64,000 nucleotides of DNA. Source: Stagnimonas aquatica. Its GTDB lineage: Bacteria > Pseudomonadota > Gammaproteobacteria > Nevskiales > Nevskiaceae. This document shows, in pieces, positions 34,663 to 42,878 of this stretch. The notes under the pieces are model-generated. The model saw only the letters and a list, made by a program, of their open reading frames with translations, ran no database searches and was not told where the DNA came from. Location: contig NZ_RJVO01000004.1 of NCBI RefSeq assembly GCF_003730135.1, forward strand, positions 248,001 through 312,000. The letters run 5' to 3'. Numbering within the stretch: the stretch's first letter is position 1; every line of letters starts with the position of its first letter. The position numbers were made by a program, and so were the translations under genes.

Positions 34663-34675
34663 GACCCGCCTCGTC

Positions 34676-35224
34676 CTAGAGTTCGTCGGGCAGGGTCAGC
34701 GAGCCACTGCCGGGGATCGATTGCGCCAGCGGCGCTTCCTCGTCGTCCGGCACCGGCGCGCCGCCCAGCGGCGTCAGATGGGTGAGCACGCGCAGCGGAT
34801 AGCGCTTCGCGGTCCAGTAGTCCTCCACGCACTGCTGCACCATCGGGCTGCGGTGGCGGTAGATCTCGTCCTGCAATTCGTACTGATCCATCCAGAACCA
34901 GCGGCGGATGCCGGTATCCAGCGGTCGGGAGGCGTCGTGCTCCAGCGGCTTGGCGGAAAACGCGAAGCGCAGGAAGGCGTAGTCGAGGTCGGGCGGCTGG
35001 TATTCGTAGACGCCGACCAGGCCGGTGATCTCGACGTGCCAGCCGGTCTCCTCCAGGGTTTCGCGCACCGCGCCCTGCATCAGGGTCTCGCCCTGCTCCC
35101 AGTGGCCGGCGGGCTGGTTGATGACCAGCTCCTCGCCGACCTGCTCCTCCACCAGCAGGAAGCGGCCGTTGCGCTCCACCACGGTGGCGACCGTGACATG
35201 CGGCATCCACGTACGCAGGCTCAT
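34676..35224 (-). CDS. NudJ-like Nudix phosphatase
   Basis: 182 residues. The Nudix box is complete: GHWEQGETLMQGAVRETLEE followed by TGW, near residues 41-63. Position directly before mnmA and the N-terminal WMPHVTVATVVERNGRFLLV match the E. coli NudJ (YmfB) group, which acts on thiamine (hydroxymethyl)pyrimidine pyrophosphate and nucleoside di/triphosphates. Substrate here is inferred. It is about 25 residues longer than NudJ. Its start codon overlaps the gspN stop. Confidence 0.85.
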   Translation of the reverse strand: MSLRTWMPHVTVATVVERNGRFLLVEEQVGEELVINQPAGHWEQGETLMQGAVRETLEETGWHVEITGLVGVYEYQPPDLDYAFLRFAFSAKPLEHDASRPLDTGIRRWFWMDQYELQDEIYRHRSPMVQQCVEDYWTAKRYPLRVLTHLTPLGGAPVPDDEEAPLAQSIPGSGSLTLPDEL

Positions 35225-35976
35225 TTCAGCTGGCCCTTCTGGCGCAGGTGCTGGTAGCCCTCCGGGTCGGCCGGGCCCAGCGAGCGCAGGTAGTTCTTCA
35301 GCATTTCGCTGGCGCCGGGCTTGGGCCGGACGCGGATGTCGGTTTCGTAGCGCTGGTCGGGGAACAGCCGCGCCTCGCCGTCGGCCTCCAGCGGCCCGGA
35401 AGGCGAGCTGACCTTGGCGATCAGCGCCTCCGGTGTGGTCAGCAGCTCGATCTGGAAGTCGCCCAGCGCCAGCGGTTCGCGCGCCAGGGTCCAGGCCAGA
35501 CCGCGCAGCTCAATGCGGCCGGTGACGGTGTCGATGCCGGTTTTCTTGACGATCAGGCTGTCAATCTGGGCGCCAGCCTGGCCGCTGACCGGTAGGTAGC
35601 TGAAATTGGCCAGCGCGGCGAGGCGCTTGACCTCGCCAGCGATGCGGAAGTCGCTGAGCCGCAGCGCCAGTGGCGAAGCGGAGGCACGGCCTTGCAGGGT
35701 TGCCAGCCCGCCGCCACCCTCCACCCAGACCGAAGCGCGGCCCAGCAGCAGCCACCAGGGCTGGAAGTGCCAGCGCAGGTCCTGAGCCACCAGGCGGTTG
35801 TTGACGGTGATGCCGGAGAGCTGTCCGGCCGCCCAGGGGCCCTGCAGGCCATAAACCTGCACCGGCGAGGCTTGGGGCTTGAAGGCGGCGTACAGCAGCG
35901 CCGCCGGGATGTTGGCGATCAGTGTCAGCAGGAATACCGCGCCGGCTGCCCAGAGGATGTGCTTGCGGGCGATCAC
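35221..35976 (-). CDS. gspN: Type II secretion protein N
   Basis: 251 residues: an N-terminal membrane anchor (about 8-28, WAAGAVFLLTLIANIPAALL) followed by a periplasmic domain with the GspN-type YGLQGPWAAGQLSGITVNNR and repeated beta-strand pattern. GspN is an accessory bitopic inner-membrane protein of unsettled function, usually last in gsp operons, as here. Start overlaps the gspM stop. Confidence 0.85.
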   Translation of the reverse strand: MIARKHILWAAGAVFLLTLIANIPAALLYAAFKPQASPVQVYGLQGPWAAGQLSGITVNNRLVAQDLRWHFQPWWLLLGRASVWVEGGGGLATLQGRASASPLALRLSDFRIAGEVKRLAALANFSYLPVSGQAGAQIDSLIVKKTGIDTVTGRIELRGLAWTLAREPLALGDFQIELLTTPEALIAKVSSPSGPLEADGEARLFPDQRYETDIRVRPKPGASEMLKNYLRSLGPADPEGYQHLRQKGQLK

Positions 35977-36539
35977 GGACGTACCAGGCTCAGGCGGGCG
36001 TTGACCAGGCCGGCGCTGGCGCGGCGCTCGATCTCGGCGCCGCTGACGCTGACCCCGTAGCGACTCTGGAGGATGCCGATCCAGCGCGCCAGATTGTCGA
36101 AAGGCACGTCCTCGAACCAGATCTTCACCTCGGTCTCGCCGTCCGGCTGCAGCCGGGTTGGCGCCTTGCCCAGTTCCGGCAGCCGCGCGGCCTGGTCGAC
36201 CAGGGTCAGCAACGATTGGCCGCCGCCCTGCACGGCCCCCAGGCCGGAGGCGCGGGCCCGCTGCACCACTACGCCGATGGTTTCCAGGCGCTCGGCGAGG
36301 GCGCGTTGTTCGGTCAGCGCCGCCTGCTGGCGCTCATGTGCCTTGGCGAAAGGCTCCCAGAGCAGCAGGTAGATCAGGGTCAGCGCCAGCACGGCGGCGC
36401 CGAGCGCGACGATCAGACGTTCGCGCGGTTGCAGCTCGCGGTAGCGCGCCATGAGCGGCGCCAGATGCGGCTCGGCCTGGGTCGCCAGGGTCGACAACCG
36501 GGTCTGGACGGCGGTGGAGATGTGATCGAGGGCGCTCAT
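35973..36539 (-). CDS. gspM: Type II secretion protein M
   Basis: 188 residues. Cytoplasmic N-terminus, one membrane helix (LIVALGAAVLALTLIYLLLW, about residues 43-62), then a periplasmic ferredoxin-like domain. GspM partners GspL in the inner-membrane platform. The YRELQPRERLIVALGA lead-in is typical. Overlaps gspL and gspN by four bases each. Confidence 0.9.
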   Translation of the reverse strand: MSALDHISTAVQTRLSTLATQAEPHLAPLMARYRELQPRERLIVALGAAVLALTLIYLLLWEPFAKAHERQQAALTEQRALAERLETIGVVVQRARASGLGAVQGGGQSLLTLVDQAARLPELGKAPTRLQPDGETEVKIWFEDVPFDNLARWIGILQSRYGVSVSGAEIERRASAGLVNARLSLVRP

Positions 36540-37744
36540 GCGGGCGACAGCTTGATGCGGATTTTCAGGCCCTCTTCGCCGCTGTTGGCGGACTGCACGT
36601 CGAGGTGGGCCCCGCTGGCTGGGGTGTAGTAGGCGCGCAACTGGTCGAGGGCGGCCAGATCGCTGCCGCTCAGGCTCAGGAACAAGGCGCCTTCGCGGAA
36701 TTGCAGACCGTCGAGTTGCAGGCTGGGCGCGGCTTTCAGGCCGGCGGCCAGGGCATCCAGCAGCGGCAGCAGGCCGGCGCCCTTGGCATTGCCCTGGGCG
36801 AGGGCGAACTGCTGCTCGGCCTGCGCCTGCAGATTCACCACCCGCTGCTCATTGGGGAACAGCTCGCGGAAGCGTGCTTCGTTGGCGGCCTGCTGGCGGT
36901 TGGCCTGGTGCTTGAGCGCCAGTGCGCTCAGGCCGTTGCCGGCGGCGCCGAGCAGGAAGGCGAGGGCGAGCAGGCCGGCGCTGAGTTTCCAGGCCTGCCA
37001 TTGCTTGCTGAAGCCCCGCTGCTGGGCATAGGCGCCCTGCAGCAGGTTGATGCTCTGCGCCGGCCGGTAATGGCGGGCGAAGGCTTCCAGCGGATGTTCC
37101 AGGCCGGGCAGCAGCTCGACATCGCGCTCCAGGCGGGTGAAGTCGGTTTCGACCTCGCGGCCGACCAGGATGCGCAGGGCGTGCTTCTGGCCGCCTTCGG
37201 CGAGGTCGAGGAACAGCTCGAAGTCCTCGGCCAGGCAGCCGAAACCGGCGTAGGGGCCGGTGCGCACGCTGAGCTTTCCGGGCTCGGCCAGCACGGTCCA
37301 GCGGGCGTCGTCGCGCCAGGGCAGGGCCAGGGTTTCCGGCACCAGGGCGTCGGGCGCCAGACCGCGCGCCAGCAAGGGTTGCAGCCAGGCGCGCAACTGT
37401 TCCTCGGCGACCACCGCGACCGGCCATTCGTTGTTGGCCAATGGCTGCGGCGCGACCGCGAAATGCAGGGTCTCGACGTCCTCGGCGAACTGGTCTTCCA
37501 GCGCATAGGGCGCCGCCAGCAGGGCCTTGGCGGCCTGACGCACCGGCAGATTGGCACTCAGCAGGCGCACATCCTCGCCGGGCACGTAGAGCACCAGGCG
37601 ACGCTGTGGCGCGAGTTCCAGCACCTCGGTCAGCGGCGCTTCACGGACCAGCACGCTGACCGGGTTGTCGCTGCTGGTCAGGGCGTAGGCAACGGGGGCT
37701 TCCGAGCCAGGCTCGCGAAGGCGGATATGCAGCGTCTCGCGCAT
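36536..37744 (-). CDS. gspL: Type II secretion protein L
   Basis: 402 residues. An actin-like cytoplasmic domain (about 1-235, with LVLYVPGEDVRLLSANLP and ALLAAPYALEDQ) is followed by a membrane helix (about 252-272) and a periplasmic ferredoxin-like domain. GspL recruits the secretion ATPase GspE to the membrane; gspE, gspF, gspC and gspD are not in this window. Ten bases separate it from gspK upstream. Confidence 0.92.
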   Translation of the reverse strand: MRETLHIRLREPGSEAPVAYALTSSDNPVSVLVREAPLTEVLELAPQRRLVLYVPGEDVRLLSANLPVRQAAKALLAAPYALEDQFAEDVETLHFAVAPQPLANNEWPVAVVAEEQLRAWLQPLLARGLAPDALVPETLALPWRDDARWTVLAEPGKLSVRTGPYAGFGCLAEDFELFLDLAEGGQKHALRILVGREVETDFTRLERDVELLPGLEHPLEAFARHYRPAQSINLLQGAYAQQRGFSKQWQAWKLSAGLLALAFLLGAAGNGLSALALKHQANRQQAANEARFRELFPNEQRVVNLQAQAEQQFALAQGNAKGAGLLPLLDALAAGLKAAPSLQLDGLQFREGALFLSLSGSDLAALDQLRAYYTPASGAHLDVQSANSGEEGLKIRIKLSPA

Positions 37745-37753
37745 GGGGCTGGC

Positions 37754-38710
37754 TTATTCGGTATCGAGGCTGCGGCTGATGATAGTGGGCGTACCCGAAC
37801 CGGGCCGCAGCACCACACTATAGAGGGCGACACGACCGCTGCCAATGAAGGCTTCCGCGACCATCAGGAAGTAGCTGGTCTTGGCCGAGACCAAGTCGGC
37901 GGTGACATCGGCGGGCAGGGTGCCGTCGCTCTGCAACTTCTGCGGGTTGTCCACCGGCTCGGACTTCCGCTTCTGTAGCCACTGATCCATCTTCTGTTTG
38001 TCGATCTGATCCGAGAGCGAATACAGAACCTCGGGCTTGGCGGTGTTGACATTGACCGGCGTCGGCGCGCCGCCGCCGCCCAGGGGCAAGGCGGTCACGA
38101 ACGGGGCCAGCGCCCGGTAGATCTCGGGAGTGACGCCCTTGATCGCCAGCAGTTCCGTGGGGCTGCGCAGCGGCTGGTCGGCGCTGCGGTAGGGCTGGGC
38201 CAGACTCTGGTAGTCGCTGTCCTCGGCGCCGCCGCTGCCACCGGGAACCTGGTTGCTGTCGATCCAGTCGCGGATCGCTTCGGCGATGGCGCTGGCCTGA
38301 CTGGCGTCGAGGCCTGGCACCTGCCCGAACAGACTCTGGAACTGCTTCACGAACACCAGCGGCTTGTTGGAGCCGAGATTGTTGAGGTTGAAGCGGCCTT
38401 GCAGGTCTTCGAGATGGCCGCGCAGCGCGCCCTGTTCCACCGGCAGGTAGTCCACCGGGCGCGCCCAGTCCTCGTCCAGGGAGTCGATGTTGTTCTTCTG
38501 CAGGTCGCGCTTGAGCACCGACAGCACCCAGGACTCCAGGCCGTCGGCGTACCACCAGGCGCGTTCGCCGTCGATCAGGGTGGCGGTGCGCCGGATCGCG
38601 GCATTGGCCGAGCCGAGCACGGCGGCAGTAGCGATGGTGGCGAGCGCCATCACCAGCATGGCGGTGATCAGGGCGATGCCGCGGGATCGCAGTCGGGACG
38701 AACGCTTCAT
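37754..38710 (-). CDS. gspK: Type II secretion minor pseudopilin K
   Basis: 318 residues, the large minor pseudopilin that caps the pseudopilus tip with GspI and GspJ. The N-terminus SRGIALITAMLVMALATIAT has the prepilin-type leader and hydrophobic helix, and lacks Glu at +5 as is normal for GspK. LEDLQGRFNLNNL and the later VNVNTAKPEVLYSL are conserved GspK motifs. Overlaps the gspJ stop. Confidence 0.94.
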   Translation of the reverse strand: MKRSSRLRSRGIALITAMLVMALATIATAAVLGSANAAIRRTATLIDGERAWWYADGLESWVLSVLKRDLQKNNIDSLDEDWARPVDYLPVEQGALRGHLEDLQGRFNLNNLGSNKPLVFVKQFQSLFGQVPGLDASQASAIAEAIRDWIDSNQVPGGSGGAEDSDYQSLAQPYRSADQPLRSPTELLAIKGVTPEIYRALAPFVTALPLGGGGAPTPVNVNTAKPEVLYSLSDQIDKQKMDQWLQKRKSEPVDNPQKLQSDGTLPADVTADLVSAKTSYFLMVAEAFIGSGRVALYSVVLRPGSGTPTIISRSLDTE

Positions 38711-39456
38711 TCGCCACCGCTGCCGGAAGAGCTGCCGCTGCTACCACTGCTGCCGGAACCGGAACCCGAGCCGGAACCCGAGCCGGAACTGGACCCGGAA
38801 CCGGAGGAACCGCTGCCGCTGCTGGCGGGGATGGGATCGACGCCGATGCGGAACAGCCAGCGCACCTCCTCGTAATCCTTGCTCTTCAGTGTCAGCTCCA
38901 CCGCCCGTGGCGGTGGGCTGCTGCTGGCGCCGGTCGCAGCCGCCAGGCCGCCGGCTCCGGCCGGCCAGCGCTCGCGCCACTCGCGATCACGGTCGAGAAA
39001 GCGCCAGCGCACCTCGTCGAGCTTGCTCAGCACCACCAGACGCACCGGGTCGCGGTCCTCGGCGCGGTCCAGCACCCGCCAGGTTTCGCGCAGCAGTTCG
39101 TCGGTCTTTTCGTCGTAGCGATAGGCGATACGTTCCAGGCTGGAGCGCGGCTGGTACAGCGGGTTGCGCCAGCCGCCATGGGTGAACTCCACGCGCTGCT
39201 GGTATTCCTCGAACTCCAGCGCCGGGCGGTTCTGGCCGAAGCCGTCGCGCACGCCGCGGGTGGAGGCGAGCTGAAAATCGTTACGCAGACGCTGGAAGGC
39301 CTTCTGCCACTCGGCCGTGCGGTCCAGCCGGCTTTCCAGTTCGCGACGGGTGTTGAGCACATAGTTGAGACCGCCATAGGCCATGGCGGCAAACACCGAG
39401 AAGATCGCCAGCACGACGACCAGTTCCAGCAACGTGAATCCGCGGTTGGCTTTCAT
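38707..39456 (-). CDS. gspJ: Type II secretion minor pseudopilin J with Ser/Gly tail
   Basis: 249 residues from ATG 39456. Prepilin leader MKANRG|FTLLELVVVLAIFSVFA with the usual Gly/Phe cleavage site and Glu at +5. The body with LRNDFQLASTRGVRD matches GspJ. The last 38 residues or so are almost purely Ser and Gly, encoded by tandem short repeats (about 38710-38825); this is not part of the usual GspJ fold. No hydrophobic segment follows the tail. Confidence 0.92.
   Translation of the reverse strand: MKANRGFTLLELVVVLAIFSVFAAMAYGGLNYVLNTRRELESRLDRTAEWQKAFQRLRNDFQLASTRGVRDGFGQNRPALEFEEYQQRVEFTHGGWRNPLYQPRSSLERIAYRYDEKTDELLRETWRVLDRAEDRDPVRLVVLSKLDEVRWRFLDRDREWRERWPAGAGGLAAATGASSSPPPRAVELTLKSKDYEEVRWLFRIGVDPIPASSGSGSSGSGSSSGSGSGSGSGSGSSGSSGSSSGSGGE
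38710..38825. repeat. Short tandem repeats encoding the GspJ Ser/Gly tail
   Basis: Variations of a six-base CCGGAA/CCCGAG/CTGCCG unit are iterated, with a 12-base unit CCGGAACCCGAG in direct copies near 38755-38785. On the minus strand this reads as Ser-Gly repeats at the C-terminus of gspJ. Such tracts can change length by slippage; only in-frame units are present. Confidence 0.7.
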
Positions 39457-39851
39457 CGCTGACTCATGAAGGCGGTGAGGTCGGCGCTGCTGGCGGCATC
39501 GGCGCTGTCGGCATCCTTGGCGCTGGGCGAGATCACCTTGAGATCCAGGCGGCGCAGATCCGGGTCGTCGGTGCTGCGCACTTCCAGCCGCCACTTCCAT
39601 TCGACGCCGGCCATCTCGGTCTTGCCCTCGCGGCTGCCGGTCGATGGCCAGGATGGCTCCAGCTCAATCTCGGTCAGGCGGTTGTGGGCCACCCAGGTGG
39701 CGATGCTGCGTTCGCGCAGATAGCCGGCCTGGGAGGCGTAGCGGGCGAAGCCGGAGAGCATGGCGCCCAGGGCGATGGCCAGTATCGCCACGGCCACCAG
39801 CAGCTCCAGCAGGGTGAAACCGCGCTGCCTGAGGTGGCGGGGCAGGTTCAT
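39453..39851 (-). CDS. gspI: Type II secretion minor pseudopilin I
   Basis: 132 residues. Prepilin signal MNLPRHLRQRG|FTLLELLVAVAILAIALGA, Glu at +5. The GspI pattern SIATWVAHNRLTEIEL follows near residue 48. It forms the pseudopilus tip with GspJ and GspK and is processed by the prepilin peptidase, which is not encoded here. Starts and stops overlap its neighbours by four bases. Confidence 0.93.
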   Translation of the reverse strand: MNLPRHLRQRGFTLLELLVAVAILAIALGAMLSGFARYASQAGYLRERSIATWVAHNRLTEIELEPSWPSTGSREGKTEMAGVEWKWRLEVRSTDDPDLRRLDLKVISPSAKDADSADAASSADLTAFMSQR

Positions 39852-40480
39852 TCGCGTGGCACCGCGACACGGTTGAGTTGCAGCCGGCCGAGCACATCGC
39901 CTTCCAGGCGGTAGAAGAAGCCCAGGCCCGGCGCGCCGAGGTCAAGCGCGAACGGCGTCAGTTCGCCGCTGGACAGCAATAGCACCTGGGGCTCCATCTT
40001 CTTCACTGCGGCGGTCATCGACGGGGACTTGGCCTGCTTTTGCAGCTCTGCCTCGGACGGGTCGTTGGCGGGCAGTACCACGCGACGGCCGTCGACACTC
40101 AGACTCACCGCCAACGGCGGCGGAATCTGGCGCCGGCGCAGGCTGCCGGTCTTCTCCAGATCGGCCCACTTGCGGTCCTCGTCCAGCACCAGCAGGCGAA
40201 ACTCACTTTCGGTGAAGCGCAGGCCGATCTCGACACCCTTGGCCTCGGCTTCCTCGGCCGCCAGTTGCACCAGGGCTTTCATCCGCCGGGCCTCGTTTTC
40301 CAGCCGGTCCTCCTGCACGCGGTTGCCGACCGACAGCATCGCGAAGGTGGCAAGCACGCCGATGATCAAAATGACAACGGCGAGTTCGAGCAGGGTGAAG
40401 CCGCCGGAGGCTGCGCGCTTCGCGACTGCAGCGAATTTCACTCGCTCTGGTCTGCCAAGGCTGGCCTGATTTCTAGCCAT
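39848..40480 (-). CDS. gspH: Type II secretion pseudopilin H with repeat-derived leader
   Basis: 210 residues from ATG 40480. The conserved part begins GG|FTLLELAVVILIIGVLATFA, a normal type IV pilin-like signal with Glu at +5. The leader is unusual: about 27 residues from this ATG, 13 from a GTG at 40441, or 86 from a GTG at 40657 that overlaps the gspG stop. The segments LAAVANAS, LAAVANAS and FAAVAKRA in this frame are successive copies of one DNA repeat. The 13-residue version is most like other prepilin leaders. True start unresolved. Confidence 0.85.
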   Translation of the reverse strand: MARNQASLGRPERVKFAAVAKRAASGGFTLLELAVVILIIGVLATFAMLSVGNRVQEDRLENEARRMKALVQLAAEEAEAKGVEIGLRFTESEFRLLVLDEDRKWADLEKTGSLRRRQIPPPLAVSLSVDGRRVVLPANDPSEAELQKQAKSPSMTAAVKKMEPQVLLLSSGELTPFALDLGAPGLGFFYRLEGDVLGRLQLNRVAVPRE

Positions 40481-40525
40481 CACTGACGAAGCGTTCGCGA
40501 CCGCCGCGAGCGGTGCTCGCAACGG
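40476..40525. repeat. Palindromic repeat, copy A (gspH 5' end)
   Basis: A 50-base sequence starting GCCATCACTGACGAAGCGTT that aligns with copy B 120 bases away, with roughly 42 of 50 positions the same. It contains GCGAGC...GCTCGC hairpin arms and covers the candidate ATG start of gspH (minus strand). Confidence 0.7.
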
Positions 40526-40595
40526 TTCAGGGTGATGGACTGGTGTTGTTGCGATCCCTGACGCGGCCTGGCACTTCGTATCTGGCCCCGGCCTC

Positions 40596-40645
40596 GCCAT
40601 CCCTGGCGAGGCGTTCGCCACCGCCGCGAGCTTCGCTCGCGAAGC
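40596..40645. repeat. Palindromic repeat, copy B (gspG-gspH gap)
   Basis: Starts GCCATCCCTGGCGAGGCGTT and is the partner of copy A. It carries hairpin CGCGAGC/GCTCGCG (40625-40631 and 40635-40641) and overlaps hairpin GCCTCGCCA/TGGCGAGGC (40591-40599 and 40604-40612). A degenerate third copy lies inside gspH near 40410-40450. Confidence 0.7.
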
Positions 40646-40653
40646 GCGGTGGC

Positions 40654-41100
40654 TCACCCACCCAGATCCCAGTTGCCGATGTCGCCGGCGGCGCCTTCGC
40701 CGCCCGGCTTGTTGTCGGAGCCCAGGCTGAACAGGTCGAACTCGCCCTTGGTGCCGGGTTGCAGGTACTGGTAGGGATTGCCCCAGGGGTCGTTGGGCAG
40801 CTTCTGCACATAGCCGCCCGGTTTCCAGTTCTTGGCCGGCGGGTCGCCTTGCGGCGGCGCGATCAGCGCTTCGAGGCCCTGCTGGGTCGAGGGGTAGTAG
40901 AAGTTGTCGAGCTTGTAGAGGTTGAGCGAGGACTCCAGCACGCGGATGTCCTGCTTGGCCTTGGCGATACGGGCGTCATCCGGGCGATCCATAATGCGCG
41001 GCACCACGACGGCGGCCAGGATGCCGAGAATCACCACCACCACCATGATCTCGATGAGGGTGAAGCCGCGTTGGCGGGTCGGGTGCTTCGATGTGGGCAT
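40654..41100 (-). CDS. gspG: Type II secretion major pseudopilin G
   Basis: 148 residues. Prepilin leader then RG|FTLIEIMVVVVILGILAAVV, followed by the GspG core: YKLDNFYYPSTQQGLEAL and the C-terminal calcium-binding loop region (DPWGNPYQYLQPG, FDLFSLGSDNKPGGEG). It polymerises into the pseudopilus that pushes folded cargo through the secretin. AAGGA precedes the start. First of eight minus-strand gsp genes here (G-H-I-J-K-L-M-N); the usual upstream gspC-F are absent from this locus. Confidence 0.96.
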   Translation of the reverse strand: MPTSKHPTRQRGFTLIEIMVVVVILGILAAVVVPRIMDRPDDARIAKAKQDIRVLESSLNLYKLDNFYYPSTQQGLEALIAPPQGDPPAKNWKPGGYVQKLPNDPWGNPYQYLQPGTKGEFDLFSLGSDNKPGGEGAAGDIGNWDLGG

Positions 41101-41153
41101 CGTAAAAATCCTTGATTTGCTTAGACTTCGTGAACACTGCTGGAACGCTGCGG

Positions 41154-41834
41154 ATGATAACAAACGCGTCTGACAACACCGCGACGACGGCACTGAAAAA
41201 TCCCTGGACCGACTTCGCCGTCTGGTCCTCGCCGCTGCTGCTGATGGCTCTGATCGCCCTGCTGGCCCTGGGCGGCGAGCCCTGGATCAACGCCCTGCGC
41301 TACGACCGCGTCGCGATCGCCGGCGGAGAGTGGTGGCGTCTGCTGACCGGCAACCTCGTGCATTTGCCGGGCAATACGATTGTCTGGGAGGGCTTCCGGT
41401 TCCACGGCCCCTGGCATCTGTTCCTCAATGAACTGGGCGTGCTGGTGCTGGTGCTGCTCTGCCCGGAGCGACTGTCGGCGGCGGTGTGGGCGCGGCGGGT
41501 GATTCTCCTCGGCCTCGGCATGAGCGCCGGCCTCTACTTCTACGCGCCGGACCTGCGCTGGTACGTGGGTCTGTCCGGGGTGATGCACGGCCTGTTCCTG
41601 CTCGGCCTGATGCCACAGGCGCTGAAGAAGGACATCGTCGCCCTCGGCTGCATCCTCTATCTGCTCGGCAAGCTCGGCTACGAGCTGTATGCCGGCGCGC
41701 CGGTGTCCGACGAGCACGCCATCGGCGGCAAGGTGGCGCTGGACTCGCATCTCTGGGGCGCGATCTCCGGTCTGGTCTACGGCCTGGTGTTCCGGTCGTT
41801 CTGGAAGCCGGAACGCTGGGCGTTCTGGCGCTGA
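41154..41834 (+). CDS. rrtA: Rhombosortase (rhomboid family GlyGly-CTERM serine protease)
   Basis: 226 residues from ATG 41154 (a TTG at 41112 also is in frame). About six membrane segments. GGEWWRLLTGNLVHLPGN and HGPWHLFLNELGVLVLVLL match the rhombosortase family, with Ser in YVGLSGVMHG and His in LDSHLWGAISG as the rhomboid catalytic pair. Rhombosortases cleave proteins bearing a C-terminal GlyGly-CTERM tag after type II secretion. It stands divergent from gspG with a 53-base gap, a supportive context. No tagged substrate was found in the window. Confidence 0.85.
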   Translation: MITNASDNTATTALKNPWTDFAVWSSPLLLMALIALLALGGEPWINALRYDRVAIAGGEWWRLLTGNLVHLPGNTIVWEGFRFHGPWHLFLNELGVLVLVLLCPERLSAAVWARRVILLGLGMSAGLYFYAPDLRWYVGLSGVMHGLFLLGLMPQALKKDIVALGCILYLLGKLGYELYAGAPVSDEHAIGGKVALDSHLWGAISGLVYGLVFRSFWKPERWAFWR

Positions 41835-41922
41835 GGCCCTCCACCAATTGGGAGTAGGTCGGCGCGCCGGCCTTTGTGTAGAGTCGGCGCCGCTTCCAAT
41901 CCACCTTCATTTCGAGGACCCG

Positions 41923-42876
41923 ATGTCCGAAGCCCATGCGCACGCCTTCCTGTTCCCCGGGCAAGGCTCCCAGTCGGTCGGGATGCTCCAGGCCCTGGCC
42001 GGCACCCAGCCGGCGATTGCCGAAACCTACGCCGAAGCCTCCGAGGTGCTCGGATTCGACCTCGCCGGCTTGGTCCGGGCGGGCCCCAAGGAAGAGCTTG
42101 ATCGCACCGAGAACACCCAGCCGGCACTGCTGGCGGCGGCGGTGGCGGTGTGGCGCGCCTGGCAGGCGCGGTCGGGCGCGCGGCCGCTGGCGCTGGCCGG
42201 CCACAGCCTCGGCGAGTACAGCGCCCTGGTGGCCGCTGAATCCATCAGCTTCGCCGACGCGCTGCGTCTGGTGCGCCTGCGCGGCCAGTTGATGCAGGCC
42301 GCCGTGCCCGAGGGCCAGGGCGGCATGGCGGCAGTGATCGGCCTCGACGACGAGGCGGTGGCGCGGCTCTGCGCCGAGTATCCCGGCCACGAGCTGTTGA
42401 CGCCGGCCAACTACAACAGCCCCGGCCAGGTGGTGGTGGCCGGTGAAACCCCGGCGCTCGACTGGCTGCTCGCCAACGGCAAGGCCAAGGGCGCGCGCAT
42501 GGTGATGCGGGTGGGCATGTCGGTGCCCTCGCACTGCGCCCTGCTGAAGGACGCCGCCGCGCAACTCGCCGAAGCCCTGGCCGCGACCGCCGTGCAGGCG
42601 CCGAAGATTCCGGTGCTGCACAACCTCGACGCCGCGCCGCGCCAGGACCCGCAGGAGATCCGCGCCGCGCTCGCTGCGCAGTTGCACCAGCCGGTGCAGT
42701 GGACGCGCAGCATCCAGGCGCTGGCCGGGCAGGGTGTCGGGCACTGGCTGGAATGTGGCCCCGGCAAGGTGCTCACCGGCCTGGTCAAGCGCAGCGTCGA
42801 TGGCGCCAGGCTCTACGCGCTGGAGGATCCGGCGCAGTTCGATGCCGCCCTGCAAACCCTCAAGGGAGTGAACTGA
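41923..42876 (+). CDS. fabD: Malonyl-CoA:ACP transacylase
   Basis: 317 residues. FLFPGQGSQSVGML at the N-terminus and the nucleophile serine in LAGHSLGEYSALVAAESI near residue 92; GQVVVAGE and VPSHCALLKDAA follow. It loads malonyl onto the acyl carrier protein encoded two genes downstream. Two bases separate it from fabG. The plsX-fabH genes that usually precede fabD are not present here. Confidence 0.96.
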   Translation: MSEAHAHAFLFPGQGSQSVGMLQALAGTQPAIAETYAEASEVLGFDLAGLVRAGPKEELDRTENTQPALLAAAVAVWRAWQARSGARPLALAGHSLGEYSALVAAESISFADALRLVRLRGQLMQAAVPEGQGGMAAVIGLDDEAVARLCAEYPGHELLTPANYNSPGQVVVAGETPALDWLLANGKAKGARMVMRVGMSVPSHCALLKDAAAQLAEALAATAVQAPKIPVLHNLDAAPRQDPQEIRAALAAQLHQPVQWTRSIQALAGQGVGHWLECGPGKVLTGLVKRSVDGARLYALEDPAQFDAALQTLKGVN

Positions 42877-42878
42877 AC

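Noticed and set aside
38707-38830. GspJ Ser/Gly tail as a GlyGly-CTERM sorting signal for the neighbouring rhombosortase
   Set aside because: The tag needs a hydrophobic helix and basic residues after Gly-Gly. The tail ends directly after Ser/Gly residues.
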